From: Planctomycetota bacterium
Lineage (GTDB): Bacteria > Planctomycetota > UBA1135 > GCA-002686595
Assembly: GCA_029259595.1 (NCBI GenBank)
Contig: JAJDEW010000083.1
Span: 1-42,225, forward strand
Length of the DNA stretch: 42,225 nt
Direction: 5' to 3'
Each line of letters opens with the position of its first letter. The first letter of the stretch is position 1. Of the stretch, positions 1 through 10,136 are shown one piece after another. Under the pieces are notes generated by a model, which saw only the letters and a list, made by a program, of their open reading frames with translations, had not been told where the DNA came from and did not search any database. The translations under genes were made by a program, and so were the position numbers.

Positions 1-993
<993 letters not shown>

Positions 994-1079
994 TTTGAAT
1001 GATGTTGATCTCTTGGTTTCTCGGACCGGGTCCGGGTAGGACGCCGATCCAACGCTCGCATGAGTTCAAAGAGTCACCC

Positions 1080-1095
1080 TGATTGTCAAAGAGCC
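1080..1095 (-). promoter_or_regulatory. rRNA leader boxA antitermination site
   Basis: Read on the minus strand the site is GGCTCTTTGACAATCA, close to the E. coli rrn boxA TGCTCTTTAACAATT. It lies about 90 nt upstream of the mature 16S 5' end, within the transcribed leader. BoxA RNA is bound by NusB-S10 (and SuhB) to make RNA polymerase resistant to Rho on rRNA operons. The match and position are visible; the function is inferred from the family of sites. Confidence 0.75.
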
Positions 1096-1258
1096 GCTGC
1101 ACGGCGGTCTGTCCGTAGACACTCCGGCCGCGCGGCTGTTCTTCACGTTGGTCTCGAGGCGCTCCCGTGGTGAGCCGGATCGCTCCGACAAGGGGGGGGG
1201 TCAGGGGGCGCTTCGTGACCCGCTGAGGAACGCGTTCGTTCCTCTAGGCGGGCCGAGG

Positions 1259-1286
1259 ATCATAGGGGTTTCGCGGGGCCCGTCAA
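1259..1286 (-). promoter_or_regulatory. sigma70-type promoter of the 16S rRNA gene
   Basis: On the minus strand a -35 box TTGACG (1286-1281) and a -10 box TATGAT (1264-1259) are separated by 16 bp. Transcription would start near 1252, giving a leader of about 260 nt that contains the boxA. A run of nine C residues in the transcript (G at 1192-1200 on the plus strand) lies between the start and boxA. No UP element or FIS site could be recognised. Confidence 0.7.
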
Positions 1287-1328
1287 GCGCCTGGGCCGTT
1301 TTTGCCGGGAATCATCCCTCGCAGCCCT

Positions 1329-1351
1329 AACCCCTCTGGAGCACAGGGGTT
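1329..1351 (-). terminator. stem-loop after the L,D-transpeptidase gene
   Basis: An inverted repeat AACCCCT/AGGGGTT (7 bp, 9-nt loop) starts 17 bp beyond the stop codon of the transpeptidase gene and upstream of the rRNA promoter. It is well placed to end the upstream transcript before the rRNA unit, but no U-tract follows, so intrinsic termination is uncertain. Confidence 0.35.
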
Positions 1352-1367
1352 TGCGTGAAGCGACGTC

Positions 1368-2768
1368 TTACTCACGGACGTGAATCGGCGCTCCGACGGG
1401 CAGGATCTCGAACAGAACCTCGACCTCAGGGTTGTGCATGCGGATGCAGCCCTCCGAATCGGCTTGTCCGATGCTGGCGGGGTCGTTGTTCCCGTGGAAC
1501 CCGTAGCTGGTCTTGCGCCCGTCGCGCATCCAGGTGATCCAGCGGGTCCCGAGCGGGTTCTTGGGGTCGCTGGCCGGAACGGGAGCCTGCCCCACGCGGG
1601 TCCACATGGGGTCCTCCAGCTTCACCCCGACCGTGAAGTCCCCCTCCAGGGTCTCCTCCCCGGGTCGTCCGACGCCGACCTTCCAGGCGCAGGCCGCTTC
1701 CCCATCGAAGAGGAAGACCAGCAGGCGGCCTTCCAGGTCGACCAGGACGCTCACCTCGTCCGTGGGGATGCGCAGCTTGTCGCCAGGCTGGATGTAGCCG
1801 CGGATCCGGTTCGCCTTCTGGATCAATCCTGCACTGATCCAGGCTCCGGGATGATCACGGAGGTAGCGCTGGCGGATCAGCGACAGACTGTCGCCCGGCT
1901 CGACCGAAATCTGGCGGTGAGGCCAGTCCCCATGGGGATCCCAGCGGTGGTTCTCCTGGGCCTTGTTCAGCTGCTCGGCCCAGCCCCACAGCGCCTCGCG
2001 CCCCGGATCCCAGGGCGCGTCGAGCTCACCCAGAATGAGCTCCGAATAGGCCACCGCGGCCGTCGGATAGCGCTTCTGGGCCAGGTAGAGCTCGGCCTCA
2101 CGGGCCAGGAGTGCGAGTCGAAAAGCGAGCGCCACCGGTCCGACGGAGGCCATCGCGGCCGGCTGGGCGACCACGGCAGCCCCGCCGACAGCGGCTTGGA
2201 AGAGCTGGCGTTCGATGGGGTCGAGGGCCGCCTCGTCCCGGATCTCGCGGGCGATTTCGAGGGCGCGCGGAGTGCCTCCCGCGACGGCGTGGCAGAAGGC
2301 CACGATCAGCCGGCCCCGGTCCTCGCTGAAGCTCGCCTCGACTCCCGCCAGACGACGCGCGACGCTCTCGGGCGAACCGTGCAGCACCTCCGCCGCGACT
2401 TGTATCTCATCCAGCGAGCGCGGGACGGCCGTAGCGGGACGCACGTCATCGAGCCACGATGGCCGGGCCGAACCCGCTTCTGTTCCCGGAGATTGCACCG
2501 GTCCCCGGCCCGCGGCCGCCGAATCCTCCGCCCCAAGGGAGGGGTCGGGGTCCCGAGGGGCCACCTGCTCGAGCGGGCTCTCCTCCTGCGGATCGGGCTC
2601 CGGACGGGAAAGAAAGCGGGGCTGGGCTGCTGCGGTCCCACCGGGTTCGAAGACCTCGCCGACCGCCGCGTGGGCCTGATCCTGGGCGGAATCGGAGGAG
2701 GCGGGATAGAAGCGGACCACGAGGAAGACCGCTAGAACGACGACGAGGAGCAATCCGAAAGCACGCAT
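1368..2768 (-). CDS. LysM-YkuD L,D-transpeptidase family protein
   Basis: A 466-aa envelope protein. An N-terminal membrane anchor or signal (residues 4-20) leads into a low-complexity Pro/Glu/Ala-rich region, a helical middle, a LysM-like peptidoglycan-binding domain (about 286-335, with VEPGDSLSLI and QPGDKLRIP) and a C-terminal YkuD catalytic domain (340-466). The catalytic signature shows His425, Cys441 and Arg443 in SEGCIRMHN; the family usually has SHGC, so Glu439 replaces the second His. The family forms 3-3 peptidoglycan cross-links or attaches proteins to the wall. The ATG was chosen because it precedes the membrane segment directly and has AAGGG 6 nt upstream; the frame stays open for 37 codons further upstream. 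The gene stands alone, 435 bp downstream of the GnnA-like gene. Confidence 0.85.
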   Translation of the reverse strand: MRAFGLLLVVVLAVFLVVRFYPASSDSAQDQAHAAVGEVFEPGGTAAAQPRFLSRPEPDPQEESPLEQVAPRDPDPSLGAEDSAAAGRGPVQSPGTEAGSARPSWLDDVRPATAVPRSLDEIQVAAEVLHGSPESVARRLAGVEASFSEDRGRLIVAFCHAVAGGTPRALEIAREIRDEAALDPIERQLFQAAVGGAAVVAQPAAMASVGPVALAFRLALLAREAELYLAQKRYPTAAVAYSELILGELDAPWDPGREALWGWAEQLNKAQENHRWDPHGDWPHRQISVEPGDSLSLIRQRYLRDHPGAWISAGLIQKANRIRGYIQPGDKLRIPTDEVSVLVDLEGRLLVFLFDGEAACAWKVGVGRPGEETLEGDFTVGVKLEDPMWTRVGQAPVPASDPKNPLGTRWITWMRDGRKTSYGFHGNNDPASIGQADSEGCIRMHNPEVEVLFEILPVGAPIHVRE

Positions 2769-3203
2769 GAACGACCCTTCCCTTCCCGGGGTTGGATTCC
2801 TTGGGGAAGGCGGATCATGCCAAAGCGCGCGGAGGGGTACCACCGAAGCCGCGGACCCGAAGGGCGATCGACGCAACACGCTTCGCAGAGTCCGGGGACG
2901 CGTCTCCCGAGCCGAACGAGACGACTGCGTTCGTTCGATCCCAGGGCTTGTCGCCGTGCCGCTGGGCGTGGCCGTCCGTACTGGCAGAAGGAAGCTCCCG
3001 GCGATGCCGTGCCCGGGTTTTCCCCTGAACCTGGAAGTTCAGGTGGGCCCGATACCGGACGGTCCTGCCGTCGCGGATGAAGGGGGGCCCTCGACGTTCT
3101 ACTTAGGCTCGAGGGGCGATGCCGGGTTCACCTGCGTCGCCAGGAAGACTTCCGTCCTCCCAATCTACCCGGAGCCGAGCCGGGATTCGCGCTCCGCGAG
3201 CGC
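2769..3203. other. 435-bp non-coding gap with two stem-loops
   Basis: The gap separates two minus-strand genes. No convincing gene is seen. A stem-loop GCGCTC-CGC-GAGCGC (3189-3203) abuts the stop codon of the GnnA-like gene, and a second one, CCTGAAC-CTGGAA-GTTCAGG, lies at 3024-3043. Neither has a U-tract. The gap must also hold the promoter of the transpeptidase gene, but no clear -35/-10 pair was found. Confidence 0.45.
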
Positions 3204-4211
3204 TCACCAGCTCTCTTTCTCGATCTCGGCCACGATGCGGTCCGCGAGGGCCAGGGCGCGCCGACCGGCTTGACCGTCGACCTCGGGAGGACGACCGTCC
3301 CGAACGCAGGCGAGAAAGGAAGCGAGCTCGGCCTGCAGCGGGCGCTCTTCGCCCGCGAGTTCGAGTTCGGAGACGTCGAGCAGACCTTCTGTCACGAGCT
3401 CCGGTCGCTCGGCCAGTTCGCGCGGGTCGATCGAGCGCAGCTTTTCGCGCCCGCTCTCCCAATCGGCGCCCTTGCGCACCATCAGCCCGTAGTTCTTCTG
3501 GAAGTCGAGGCTGACGTAGCTCTCGCCCGAGAAGAGTCGAAAGCGGCGCATCGGCGTCAAGGAAACGCGGCTCGCCGTCACGTTCGCACGGCCGCCCCGG
3601 CGGAAGACGATACGAACCGAAGCGAGGTCCTCGGCATCGGTCAACAGCGCTCCACCGGCAGCGTCGACGGATTCGACCTCATCGTCCATGAGGTGCAACA
3701 CCAGGTCGAGATCGTGGATCATGAGGTCGTGCACGACCCCGACGTCCATGCTTCGGAAACTGAAGCTCGACAGGCGGTGGCACTCGATGAAGCGGGGTTC
3801 GAGCCCGAGGTCGCGCAGCTTGCGCACACCCGGCTGGAAACGTTCGACATGTCCTACGGCCAAAGCCGCCCCACCGCGTTCGGCCGCCGCAAGGATGCGA
3901 TCGGCGGACTCGAGGTTCTCCGCCAGTGGCTTCTCGACGAGACAAGGGATGCCGCGCTCGAGCAAAGGAACGGCGACGTCCGCGTGAAAAACGGTCGGGA
4001 CCACGATGCTGACGGCCTGCACGTCGTCTCCGAGCTCGGCCGGATCGGACAACGCTCGACAACCCAGCTCGCGAGCCAGCGTCTCGGCGCGCTCGCCGTC
4101 CCGGTCGATGACGGCCACGAGCTCGGCCTGATCGCTCTCGGCGTAGATCCGAGCGTGAATCGCCCCGAGGTGGCCGACGCCAACGACAGCGACGCGTAGC
4201 GGTTTAGCCAT
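3204..4211 (-). CDS. Gfo/Idh/MocA oxidoreductase, candidate UDP-GlcNAc 3-dehydrogenase (GnnA-like)
   Basis: A 335-aa NAD(P)-dependent sugar oxidoreductase. The Rossmann fold opens with VVGVGHLGAIHA (Gly11, Gly13, Gly16). VEKPLAEN carries the family's EKP (93-95), and the C-terminal alpha/beta domain contains VVHDLMIHDLDLVLHL (His161, His166), where the catalytic region of the family lies. Its start overlaps the lpxA stop by one base (TGATG), so the two are translationally coupled at the end of a lipid A gene run. In Acidithiobacillus and others, GnnA next to lpxA oxidises the 3-OH of UDP-GlcNAc before GnnB transaminates it, giving amide-linked lipid A. That role is inferred from position; the aminotransferase GnnB is not in the window. 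Family assignment is secure, substrate is not. Confidence 0.8.
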   Translation of the reverse strand: MAKPLRVAVVGVGHLGAIHARIYAESDQAELVAVIDRDGERAETLARELGCRALSDPAELGDDVQAVSIVVPTVFHADVAVPLLERGIPCLVEKPLAENLESADRILAAAERGGAALAVGHVERFQPGVRKLRDLGLEPRFIECHRLSSFSFRSMDVGVVHDLMIHDLDLVLHLMDDEVESVDAAGGALLTDAEDLASVRIVFRRGGRANVTASRVSLTPMRRFRLFSGESYVSLDFQKNYGLMVRKGADWESGREKLRSIDPRELAERPELVTEGLLDVSELELAGEERPLQAELASFLACVRDGRPPEVDGQAGRRALALADRIVAEIEKESW

Positions 4212-5062
4212 CAGTTGACCCGTGCGTTGCGCAACACGCGCTCCTCGCCTTCGCTCTGAAACTCCTGCCTCAGAGTCTCGCGAAAGCGCCCCTTGGCTCC
4301 GACCTCGGTGCGAAGCAAGGACTCGACCAGATCGCGCACCAGTCCGTCGAGACTCTCCTCTTGGAGTTGGCGCAGAACGCGGTGGCGAGGTTCGCCGGAA
4401 CGGTAGATCCGGCGATAGGCGGCGCGTACCGCCTGGATGGACTCGCGCTCGTGGCCTGCCCGCTCGAGCCCGATGATGTTCACCTTGCGGATGCGGGCCG
4501 GATGGCCTTCGAGGACGAGGTACGGGGGCACGTCCTGGATGACGCGAGTCAGACCGCCGACATAGGCGAACGCTCCCACGGTCACGAACTGGTGGGCCGC
4601 GGCCGCGCCATTGATGATGGCGCCGACCCCGCATTCGACGTGCCCGGCCAGAAGGACGTTGTTCGCGAGCATGACCCGATCCTTCACGTCGCAATCGTGG
4701 GCCACATGGGAACAGGCCATCAGGAGGCAATCGCTCCCGATCCGGGTGACGCCTCCGCCCTTGACGGTTCCACGGTTGATGGTCACGAACTCGCGCACTC
4801 GGTTGCGGTCGCCGATCTCCAGCTGCGTCGGCTCGCCCTCGTAGGAGAGATCCTGCGGCGCGCCGCCGATGTTCGCTTGCCCGAAGAAGACGTTGTCGCT
4901 CCCGATCGACGTAACCCCATCGACCACGACGTGCGGTCCGATACGGGTCCGGTCGCCGACGCGTACGCGCGGGCCGATCAAGGCGTAGGGGCCGATCGAC
5001 ACGTCGGCGCCGAGTTCGGCGCTCTTGTCGACGACGGCCTTCGGATGGATCTCGGTTGCCAT
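4211..5062 (-). CDS. lpxA: Acyl-[ACP]-UDP-N-acetylglucosamine O-acyltransferase LpxA
   Basis: The 283-aa first enzyme of lipid A synthesis; it transfers a 3-hydroxyacyl chain from ACP to UDP-GlcNAc (or UDP-GlcNAc3N). Left-handed beta-helix hexapeptides run from residue 3 to about 190 (for example IGPYALIGPRVRVGDRTRIG). CSHVAHDC contains His122, equivalent to catalytic His125 of E. coli. The motif NNVLLAGHVECG follows, and then a helical C-terminal domain from about 195. The protein is about 20 residues longer than E. coli LpxA because of its C-terminal tail. It lies 25 bp after lpxC-fabZ and overlaps the GnnA-like gene, consistent with one transcript. Confidence 0.96.
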   Translation of the reverse strand: MATEIHPKAVVDKSAELGADVSIGPYALIGPRVRVGDRTRIGPHVVVDGVTSIGSDNVFFGQANIGGAPQDLSYEGEPTQLEIGDRNRVREFVTINRGTVKGGGVTRIGSDCLLMACSHVAHDCDVKDRVMLANNVLLAGHVECGVGAIINGAAAAHQFVTVGAFAYVGGLTRVIQDVPPYLVLEGHPARIRKVNIIGLERAGHERESIQAVRAAYRRIYRSGEPRHRVLRQLQEESLDGLVRDLVESLLRTEVGAKGRFRETLRQEFQSEGEERVLRNARVN

Positions 5063-5087
5063 GTTGCGGATCTCTACGTGGTGTTCC

Positions 5088-6380
5088 TCAAGGCTCGACC
5101 ATCCCGAAGGTCAAGACCGCCTCGCAAACGGAGCGCCCCGCCACGAGCCCCTTCGCCCGTACCTGCCCCATCTCTCCCTTGAGGCGCTGGGTCTCCACTT
5201 CGATGCGCAGCTGGTCGCCGGGTTGGACCTGTCCGCGCAGCTTGACCTTGTCGATCGACCAGAGCACCGCGAGCTTGCCCGTGTGCTCCATCTTCCGGAG
5301 CAGGAGGACCCCGGCCAACTGCGCCATCGCCTCGAGCTGCAGAACGCCTGGCATCAGGGGCTTTTCGGGAAAGTGCCCCATGAAGTAGGGCTCGTTGATC
5401 GAGACGTTCTTGATGGCAACGGCGCGCTGATAGCCTTCGATCTCCAGCACACGGTCGATCAAGAGAAAGGGATACCGGTGAGGAAGCATGCGCATGATCT
5501 CGCGCACGTCCAAACCGGTCTCCCGGCGGATGATCCCGCCTGTTTGGTCCTCTTCCATCCGGTCGACGAGACGGCGCACGAGCTCCGCATTGGTCCGGTG
5601 GCCCGAGCGCGTCGCGATGATGTGGGCGTGAAGTTCGGCACCCAGCAGGTGCAAGTCCCCCAGCAAATCGAGCAGCTTGTGACGAACGGGCTCGTGAGGC
5701 ATGCGCAAGACGGTCTCGGGATCGCCCAAGACGACCGTGTTCTCGCGCGTGGCTCCCTTCCCCAACCCTGCGGCTTGGAGCTTCTCGACTTCCGACGCCA
5801 GACAGAACGTCCGGGCCGAGGCGATCTCCGAGGCAAAGGACTCCGGCGTGACGTCGAACTGGAACGAACCGCCTTCGACTTCGGGGTCTTCGAAGGAGGC
5901 GATGTATTGAAGGGTCAAGAAGTCCCGGTCCGCGGGCAAGGCGACCAGAGTGGCCTCGCCGTCGCGGACATAGATCGGCTCGCGCAGCTGGTAGATCTTG
6001 GCCTCGGCGCGCTGCTCGACGAGTCCCGCCTGCTGGAAGAGCTCGACGATCGTCTTGCCGCTGCCATCGAGGCCGGGCAACTCGTCTCCTGAGATCTCGA
6101 CCCGCAGGTTGTCGACGCCCATCCCGCTACAGACCGCGAGCAAGTGCTCGACGGTTTCGACGCAGGAGTTTCCCCGTTCGAGCCGCGTCCGCCGATCCTT
6201 GTTCGAATGGAAGCGCACATTCGCCGGGATGGGTACGGCGTCCTCGATGTCCGTGCGCAGGAACTCGATGCCAGTGTCCTGTGGTGCGGGCAGGATGCGA
6301 ACGTCGACCAGCTCCCCGCTGTGCAGACCCCGCCCAGAGAACTCGACCGCCGTCCGCAAGGTACGCTGAGCACGGATCAT
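5088..6380 (-). CDS. lpxC/fabZ: LpxC-FabZ bifunctional fusion (UDP-acyl-GlcNAc deacetylase / 3-hydroxyacyl-ACP dehydratase)
   Basis: A 430-aa fusion of two enzymes that compete for or use the same hydroxyacyl-ACP pool. Residues 1-280 are LpxC, the zinc deacetylase that commits flux to lipid A: Glu78-His79 in VEHLL, His234 and Asp238 in [10 protein letters not shown] as zinc ligands, and His261 in SGHRTN. Residues 290-430 are the FabZ hot-dog dehydratase: [13 protein letters not shown], His336 in [11 protein letters not shown] and Glu350 in LQLEAMAQ. All key residues of both halves are kept, so both should be active. Such fusions are known in Bacteroidetes and several other phyla. It overlaps lpxD by ATGA, which fixes the start. 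Confidence 0.96.
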   Translation of the reverse strand: MIRAQRTLRTAVEFSGRGLHSGELVDVRILPAPQDTGIEFLRTDIEDAVPIPANVRFHSNKDRRTRLERGNSCVETVEHLLAVCSGMGVDNLRVEISGDELPGLDGSGKTIVELFQQAGLVEQRAEAKIYQLREPIYVRDGEATLVALPADRDFLTLQYIASFEDPEVEGGSFQFDVTPESFASEIASARTFCLASEVEKLQAAGLGKGATRENTVVLGDPETVLRMPHEPVRHKLLDLLGDLHLLGAELHAHIIATRSGHRTNAELVRRLVDRMEEDQTGGIIRRETGLDVREIMRMLPHRYPFLLIDRVLEIEGYQRAVAIKNVSINEPYFMGHFPEKPLMPGVLQLEAMAQLAGVLLLRKMEHTGKLAVLWSIDKVKLRGQVQPGDQLRIEVETQRLKGEMGQVRAKGLVAGRSVCEAVLTFGMVEP

Positions 6381-7426
6381 CGTCCGGACTCCAGCGCTTG
6401 GATGCGCCGCTCGAGCTCGCGAACGAGCCGCGCCATCTCCGGCAGCTTGCCGAGCGAGGCCTGAACGCGCAGCCCGTCCTTCTGGGGGCGCGCCGGCGAC
6501 CCGAACACGTCCTGGCCGGGTGGAACGTCACGCCCGACGCCCGCTTGGGCCGAGACCCGTGCACCGGCACCGACCGTGATGTGGCCGATGATTCCCGCCT
6601 GTCCCGCTAGAATCGCGCGCGCGCCGATCTTGGCGGAGCCCGCGACACCCACCTGGGCGATCAGGAGCGCCGCTGGACCGACGGTCACGTTGTGGGCGAC
6701 GTGAACGAGGTTGTCGAGCTTGGCGCCGCGTCCGATTCGCGTCTCGCCGAAGCGCGCACGGTCGATCGTGCAGTTCGCGCCGATCTCGACGTCGTCCTCG
6801 ACGACGACCGTTCCGCACTGCGGGATCTTGTTCCAGCCTTCGGCCGTGGGCTCGAAGCCGAAGCCGTCGGAGCCCAGGACTGCACCGGCGTGAATGATGC
6901 AGCGTGCTCCGATCCGAACGCCCGCGTACAGAATCGCGCCGGAATGGAGCTCGGAATCCGCGCCCACGCTCGCTCCGGGACCGATATGAGCTCCGGGATG
7001 GACGATCGTCCGCGCGCCGACGACGGCCTTCGCTCCGACGGTCGCGTTCGGTCCGATCGAAGCGTCCGCGGCGATCTTCGCCGATGGATCTACGGTGGCG
7101 GCCGGGTGAACGCCGGGGACCGGAGGCGGACCATCGTCCCGGAAGGCCTCGATCACACGCGTGAAGGCGTTGTTCGGGTTCTCGCAACGCAACAGCACGA
7201 GATCCTGGCGGCCCGTTTCGACGTCCTTTTGGACCAGGACCGCGGCCGCGCGAGTCGCTTCGAGCTCCGGCGCGTAACGTGGGTTGGCGAGAAAGCTCAC
7301 CTCCTCCGACGTCGCTTCCCCGAGGCTCGCCGGGCCGGTGACGCGACGTGCGCCTCCGGCAGGAACAGAGCCGTCGAGGATCGCGCCGCAGAGCTCGGCG
7401 AGTTCGGAAACGGTCTTCGTGATCAT
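6377..7426 (-). CDS. lpxD: UDP-3-O-acylglucosamine N-acyltransferase LpxD
   Basis: A 349-aa trimeric acyltransferase adding the second 3-hydroxyacyl chain in lipid A synthesis. The N-terminal uridine-binding domain (1-105) contains SFLANPRY. It is followed by hexapeptide repeats (107-320) with His245 in VHVAHNV, the catalytic His position of the family, and the GSPARP turn before a C-terminal helix. Length and order are normal. It lies between bamA (117 bp upstream) and the overlapping lpxC-fabZ gene, in the common bamA-lpxD arrangement but without the skp/ompH chaperone gene that often sits between them. Confidence 0.96.
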   Translation of the reverse strand: MITKTVSELAELCGAILDGSVPAGGARRVTGPASLGEATSEEVSFLANPRYAPELEATRAAAVLVQKDVETGRQDLVLLRCENPNNAFTRVIEAFRDDGPPPVPGVHPAATVDPSAKIAADASIGPNATVGAKAVVGARTIVHPGAHIGPGASVGADSELHSGAILYAGVRIGARCIIHAGAVLGSDGFGFEPTAEGWNKIPQCGTVVVEDDVEIGANCTIDRARFGETRIGRGAKLDNLVHVAHNVTVGPAALLIAQVGVAGSAKIGARAILAGQAGIIGHITVGAGARVSAQAGVGRDVPPGQDVFGSPARPQKDGLRVQASLGKLPEMARLVRELERRIQALESGR

Positions 7427-7543
7427 GGGGAACGGATCCCGATCTCGGGATCCCGTGGCCTTCCTACGGTGCGGACTGGCCCCCTATCGCGTTTCGGGAA
7501 GTCGAGGTCTAGGCCTCCACCAGCGAGAAGTCAAGCCAGGGGG

Positions 7544-10126
7544 TCATTCTCCGATCCGGAAGCCGATCACCTGCGTGTCATCTCCCGGCCCCTCTTCGAG
7601 CGGCCAACCGAAGCTGAAGGTGATGGGGAGGGGCACGGACAGGCCGAACAGGATCCCGGCCGAAGCTCGCAATTCGTCGGTCTCGAGCGAGAAGTCCTCG
7701 GGATCGAGGATGCCCGCATCGAGAAAGAACCCCCAGTGGACGGTCTCCAGCTCGCGATACGTCCCAGGCTGGGTGGTCGTGACCAGGGGCCGGCGATACT
7801 CGAGCGTCCCGTAGAGCATGGTCTCGCCTCCGATCGCGAAGCCGTTCTGGTTGGGTCCCACGCCGCGGTAGTCGAAACCGCGCAGGCTGCTCTGACCGCC
7901 GAGGAAATAGCGCTCGGAATAGGGCACGTCCTCGGTGTCTCCGATTCCGAAGGCGACGCCTCCGCGCAGTTCGACATGGACGCGGTCCGACACCTGCGGC
8001 CCCTCCGGGTCCAGCTCGAAGTACCAGTCCCAGCCGGCCTCGGCCTTCATGAAATCGAAATCGCTACCGATCTCCTCGGCGTAGTACTTCAGGCTGGTGC
8101 TGAAGGCCAAGCCGTTGCGCGGGAAGAGGCGGTCGTCGGTCGTGCGCAGGCGGTAGGACACGGAGACGTGACCGAGATCGCTCTTGCCTTCCTGGGCCTT
8201 GAGCAGCGCAGGGACGGAGAGTGGCTGGTTGAGCTGCGGCTCGCCCTGTGTGTCCAGGTCGTCCAACTCGACGCTACCGACCGTGTAGCCCGCGAACAGG
8301 AACGAATCGAGCCCGACCTGCCGTCCCAGATCGAAGCCGAATTCGTTGCGCTCCTCGTCGTGGGAATCGAAGCGCTGAAAGCGCTTGAGCGCACGCAAGG
8401 TGAGGCTGATCCGGTTCTCGTGGCTGCCGAACAGATCCGGTTCACGGAAGAGGACGTTGAAGAACGAGACCTCGGTACCCGGTGCAGCGCGCAGGCGCAG
8501 TTCTTGGCCCGCGCCGTGGAAGGCTTCGTGCTCGGCAATCTCGCGGATGGCGCTCCAGGGCGAGCTCGGCAGATCGGTCACGTCGAAATTGCGGTGCTCG
8601 ACCGACACGATTCCGAAGGCACCGGTGTTCGTGCTGACTCCGCCACTGAGTTGAAAGGTCAGGACCTGGCCTTGCTCGACGACGTACTCGAGATCTTTCC
8701 AGTTCGGATCTTCCGTCTCCACGAAACGGAAGGTCGGCTCGCGGTGCTCGAGGATGTTGCGCGGGTTCGAGAAGAGCCCGCTTCCCTGGATACGGTTGCG
8801 CGAGGAGGCGATCTCGGTCGGATCCGCGATGTCGCCGGGTTTGACCGTGATCATCCGCCGAATCACCCGATCCTGGGTGTGCAGGTTGCCGCGGATCAGG
8901 ACCTCACGGATGAACTGTTGCTTGCCCTGCAACAGGATGTAGGTCACGTCGACGGCATTCTCATCGGCGGAAAACGTCAGCTCGGGCGTCAGGAAGTCCC
9001 AGCGCTCGTCCTGAGGGATCGTGGGGTGATCGAGGTAGCCGAGCTTGCCGTAGGCCTCGCGCAGCAGCCGCTCGTCCGCGTCGATGAAGCGTTGCTCGAA
9101 GCGCTCGCCGGCCTTCAGCTCGAATTCGAGCTCGTCCGAGTCGAGCACCGGCTCGACGGCGACCTCTTGCCAACCCGACGACGACGTCGGATCAGGAGTG
9201 AGCGAGATCGCGTGGACCTTGACGGAACGAACCGTGTAGGGCTCCCCTTCGTCGATCGCGATGTGAATCGTCACCCAGCTGCCGTCGTCCGAGAACTCGA
9301 GCTTCTCGAGCTCGACGACCACATCCAGGAACCCGTAGTCGCGGTACACGTCACGCAGGGCGACGATGTCGGCATCGAGCGACTCTTGAACGAAGGCCTT
9401 GGAGAAGAGCCGGAAGAGCCGCGGCCCCCGCATCTCCATGCCGGCCAGCTTGCGCAAGCCGCGACGGAAGAACCAGAAGCCCGAATCGGGCAAGAACTCG
9501 TTCCCGTTCAGGACGATGTTCCGCACGCGAACCTTGGGTCCCTCCGAAATCTCGAAGATCACGTCCGGCACGGTCACTTCACCGGTCTCCGGATCGACGC
9601 CGCCAGAACGCTCGACCACGCGGATGCGAGCGAAGTGATAACCCTCTTGTTCGTAGGCGCGGAGCAGGCGTTCTCGGATGCGCGGCGCGCGATAGAGGAA
9701 GAGTTCGGCATCGAGCCCGATCCCCGCCCATTCACGCAGCTCCTCGTCCTTGATCTCGACGTTGCCGATGAAGCGCGGTTCGAGGTCGGTCGGCAGCTCG
9801 TCGACGACGAGCAGCAGCTCGACTTCGTCCGCCGTCCCCCCCTCGAAGGGCCTGAAGTAGACGTCGGCCCGCACGCGAAACGTGTCCCACAGGATCCCGA
9901 TCCCGCGCGTGACGTCCTCGGGTCGCACGGGGTCACCCTGGCGAATGCCGAAGGCAGAGATCAACTGGGAGCTGCGGTACCTGCGGTTGCCTTCGACGCG
10001 GATGTCGCGTACGAGGCGCCCCGAGTTCTCGGCCGCCCCTTGTGAGCCACGTGCTTCCTCGCCCTGTCCGAAGACAGGCGCGACGAAGAGGCCGAGGGCT
10101 GCAAGGAGGGCGACGAGGAGGCGCAC
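7544..10126 (-). CDS. bamA: Outer membrane protein assembly factor BamA
   Basis: An 860-aa Omp85 protein, the core of the machine that folds beta-barrels into the outer membrane. A signal peptide (about 1-21) precedes a POTRA array (about 35-400; starts such as LVRDIRVEGNRRYRSSQL and VRIRNIVLNGNEF-like segments). A barrel domain (about 430-860) follows, with RYFLGGQSSLRGFDYRGVGP, the conserved RGF/RGY lid-loop motif. The start is GTG with no strong Shine-Dalgarno, 10 bp after dnaB. The C-terminus ends GFRIGE, without the terminal aromatic residue usual for barrels (E. coli ends IGKTW). Neighbouring lipid A genes suggest a joint outer-membrane biogenesis transcript. Confidence 0.95.
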   Translation of the reverse strand: MRLLVALLAALGLFVAPVFGQGEEARGSQGAAENSGRLVRDIRVEGNRRYRSSQLISAFGIRQGDPVRPEDVTRGIGILWDTFRVRADVYFRPFEGGTADEVELLLVVDELPTDLEPRFIGNVEIKDEELREWAGIGLDAELFLYRAPRIRERLLRAYEQEGYHFARIRVVERSGGVDPETGEVTVPDVIFEISEGPKVRVRNIVLNGNEFLPDSGFWFFRRGLRKLAGMEMRGPRLFRLFSKAFVQESLDADIVALRDVYRDYGFLDVVVELEKLEFSDDGSWVTIHIAIDEGEPYTVRSVKVHAISLTPDPTSSSGWQEVAVEPVLDSDELEFELKAGERFEQRFIDADERLLREAYGKLGYLDHPTIPQDERWDFLTPELTFSADENAVDVTYILLQGKQQFIREVLIRGNLHTQDRVIRRMITVKPGDIADPTEIASSRNRIQGSGLFSNPRNILEHREPTFRFVETEDPNWKDLEYVVEQGQVLTFQLSGGVSTNTGAFGIVSVEHRNFDVTDLPSSPWSAIREIAEHEAFHGAGQELRLRAAPGTEVSFFNVLFREPDLFGSHENRISLTLRALKRFQRFDSHDEERNEFGFDLGRQVGLDSFLFAGYTVGSVELDDLDTQGEPQLNQPLSVPALLKAQEGKSDLGHVSVSYRLRTTDDRLFPRNGLAFSTSLKYYAEEIGSDFDFMKAEAGWDWYFELDPEGPQVSDRVHVELRGGVAFGIGDTEDVPYSERYFLGGQSSLRGFDYRGVGPNQNGFAIGGETMLYGTLEYRRPLVTTTQPGTYRELETVHWGFFLDAGILDPEDFSLETDELRASAGILFGLSVPLPITFSFGWPLEEGPGDDTQVIGFRIGE

Positions 10127-10136
10127 GCGACGGGGC

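Noticed and set aside
6692..10045. A 1117-codon open frame on the plus strand across lpxD and bamA
   Set aside because: Antisense to two clear genes; long open frames opposite GC-rich coding DNA are expected and the translation resembles no family.
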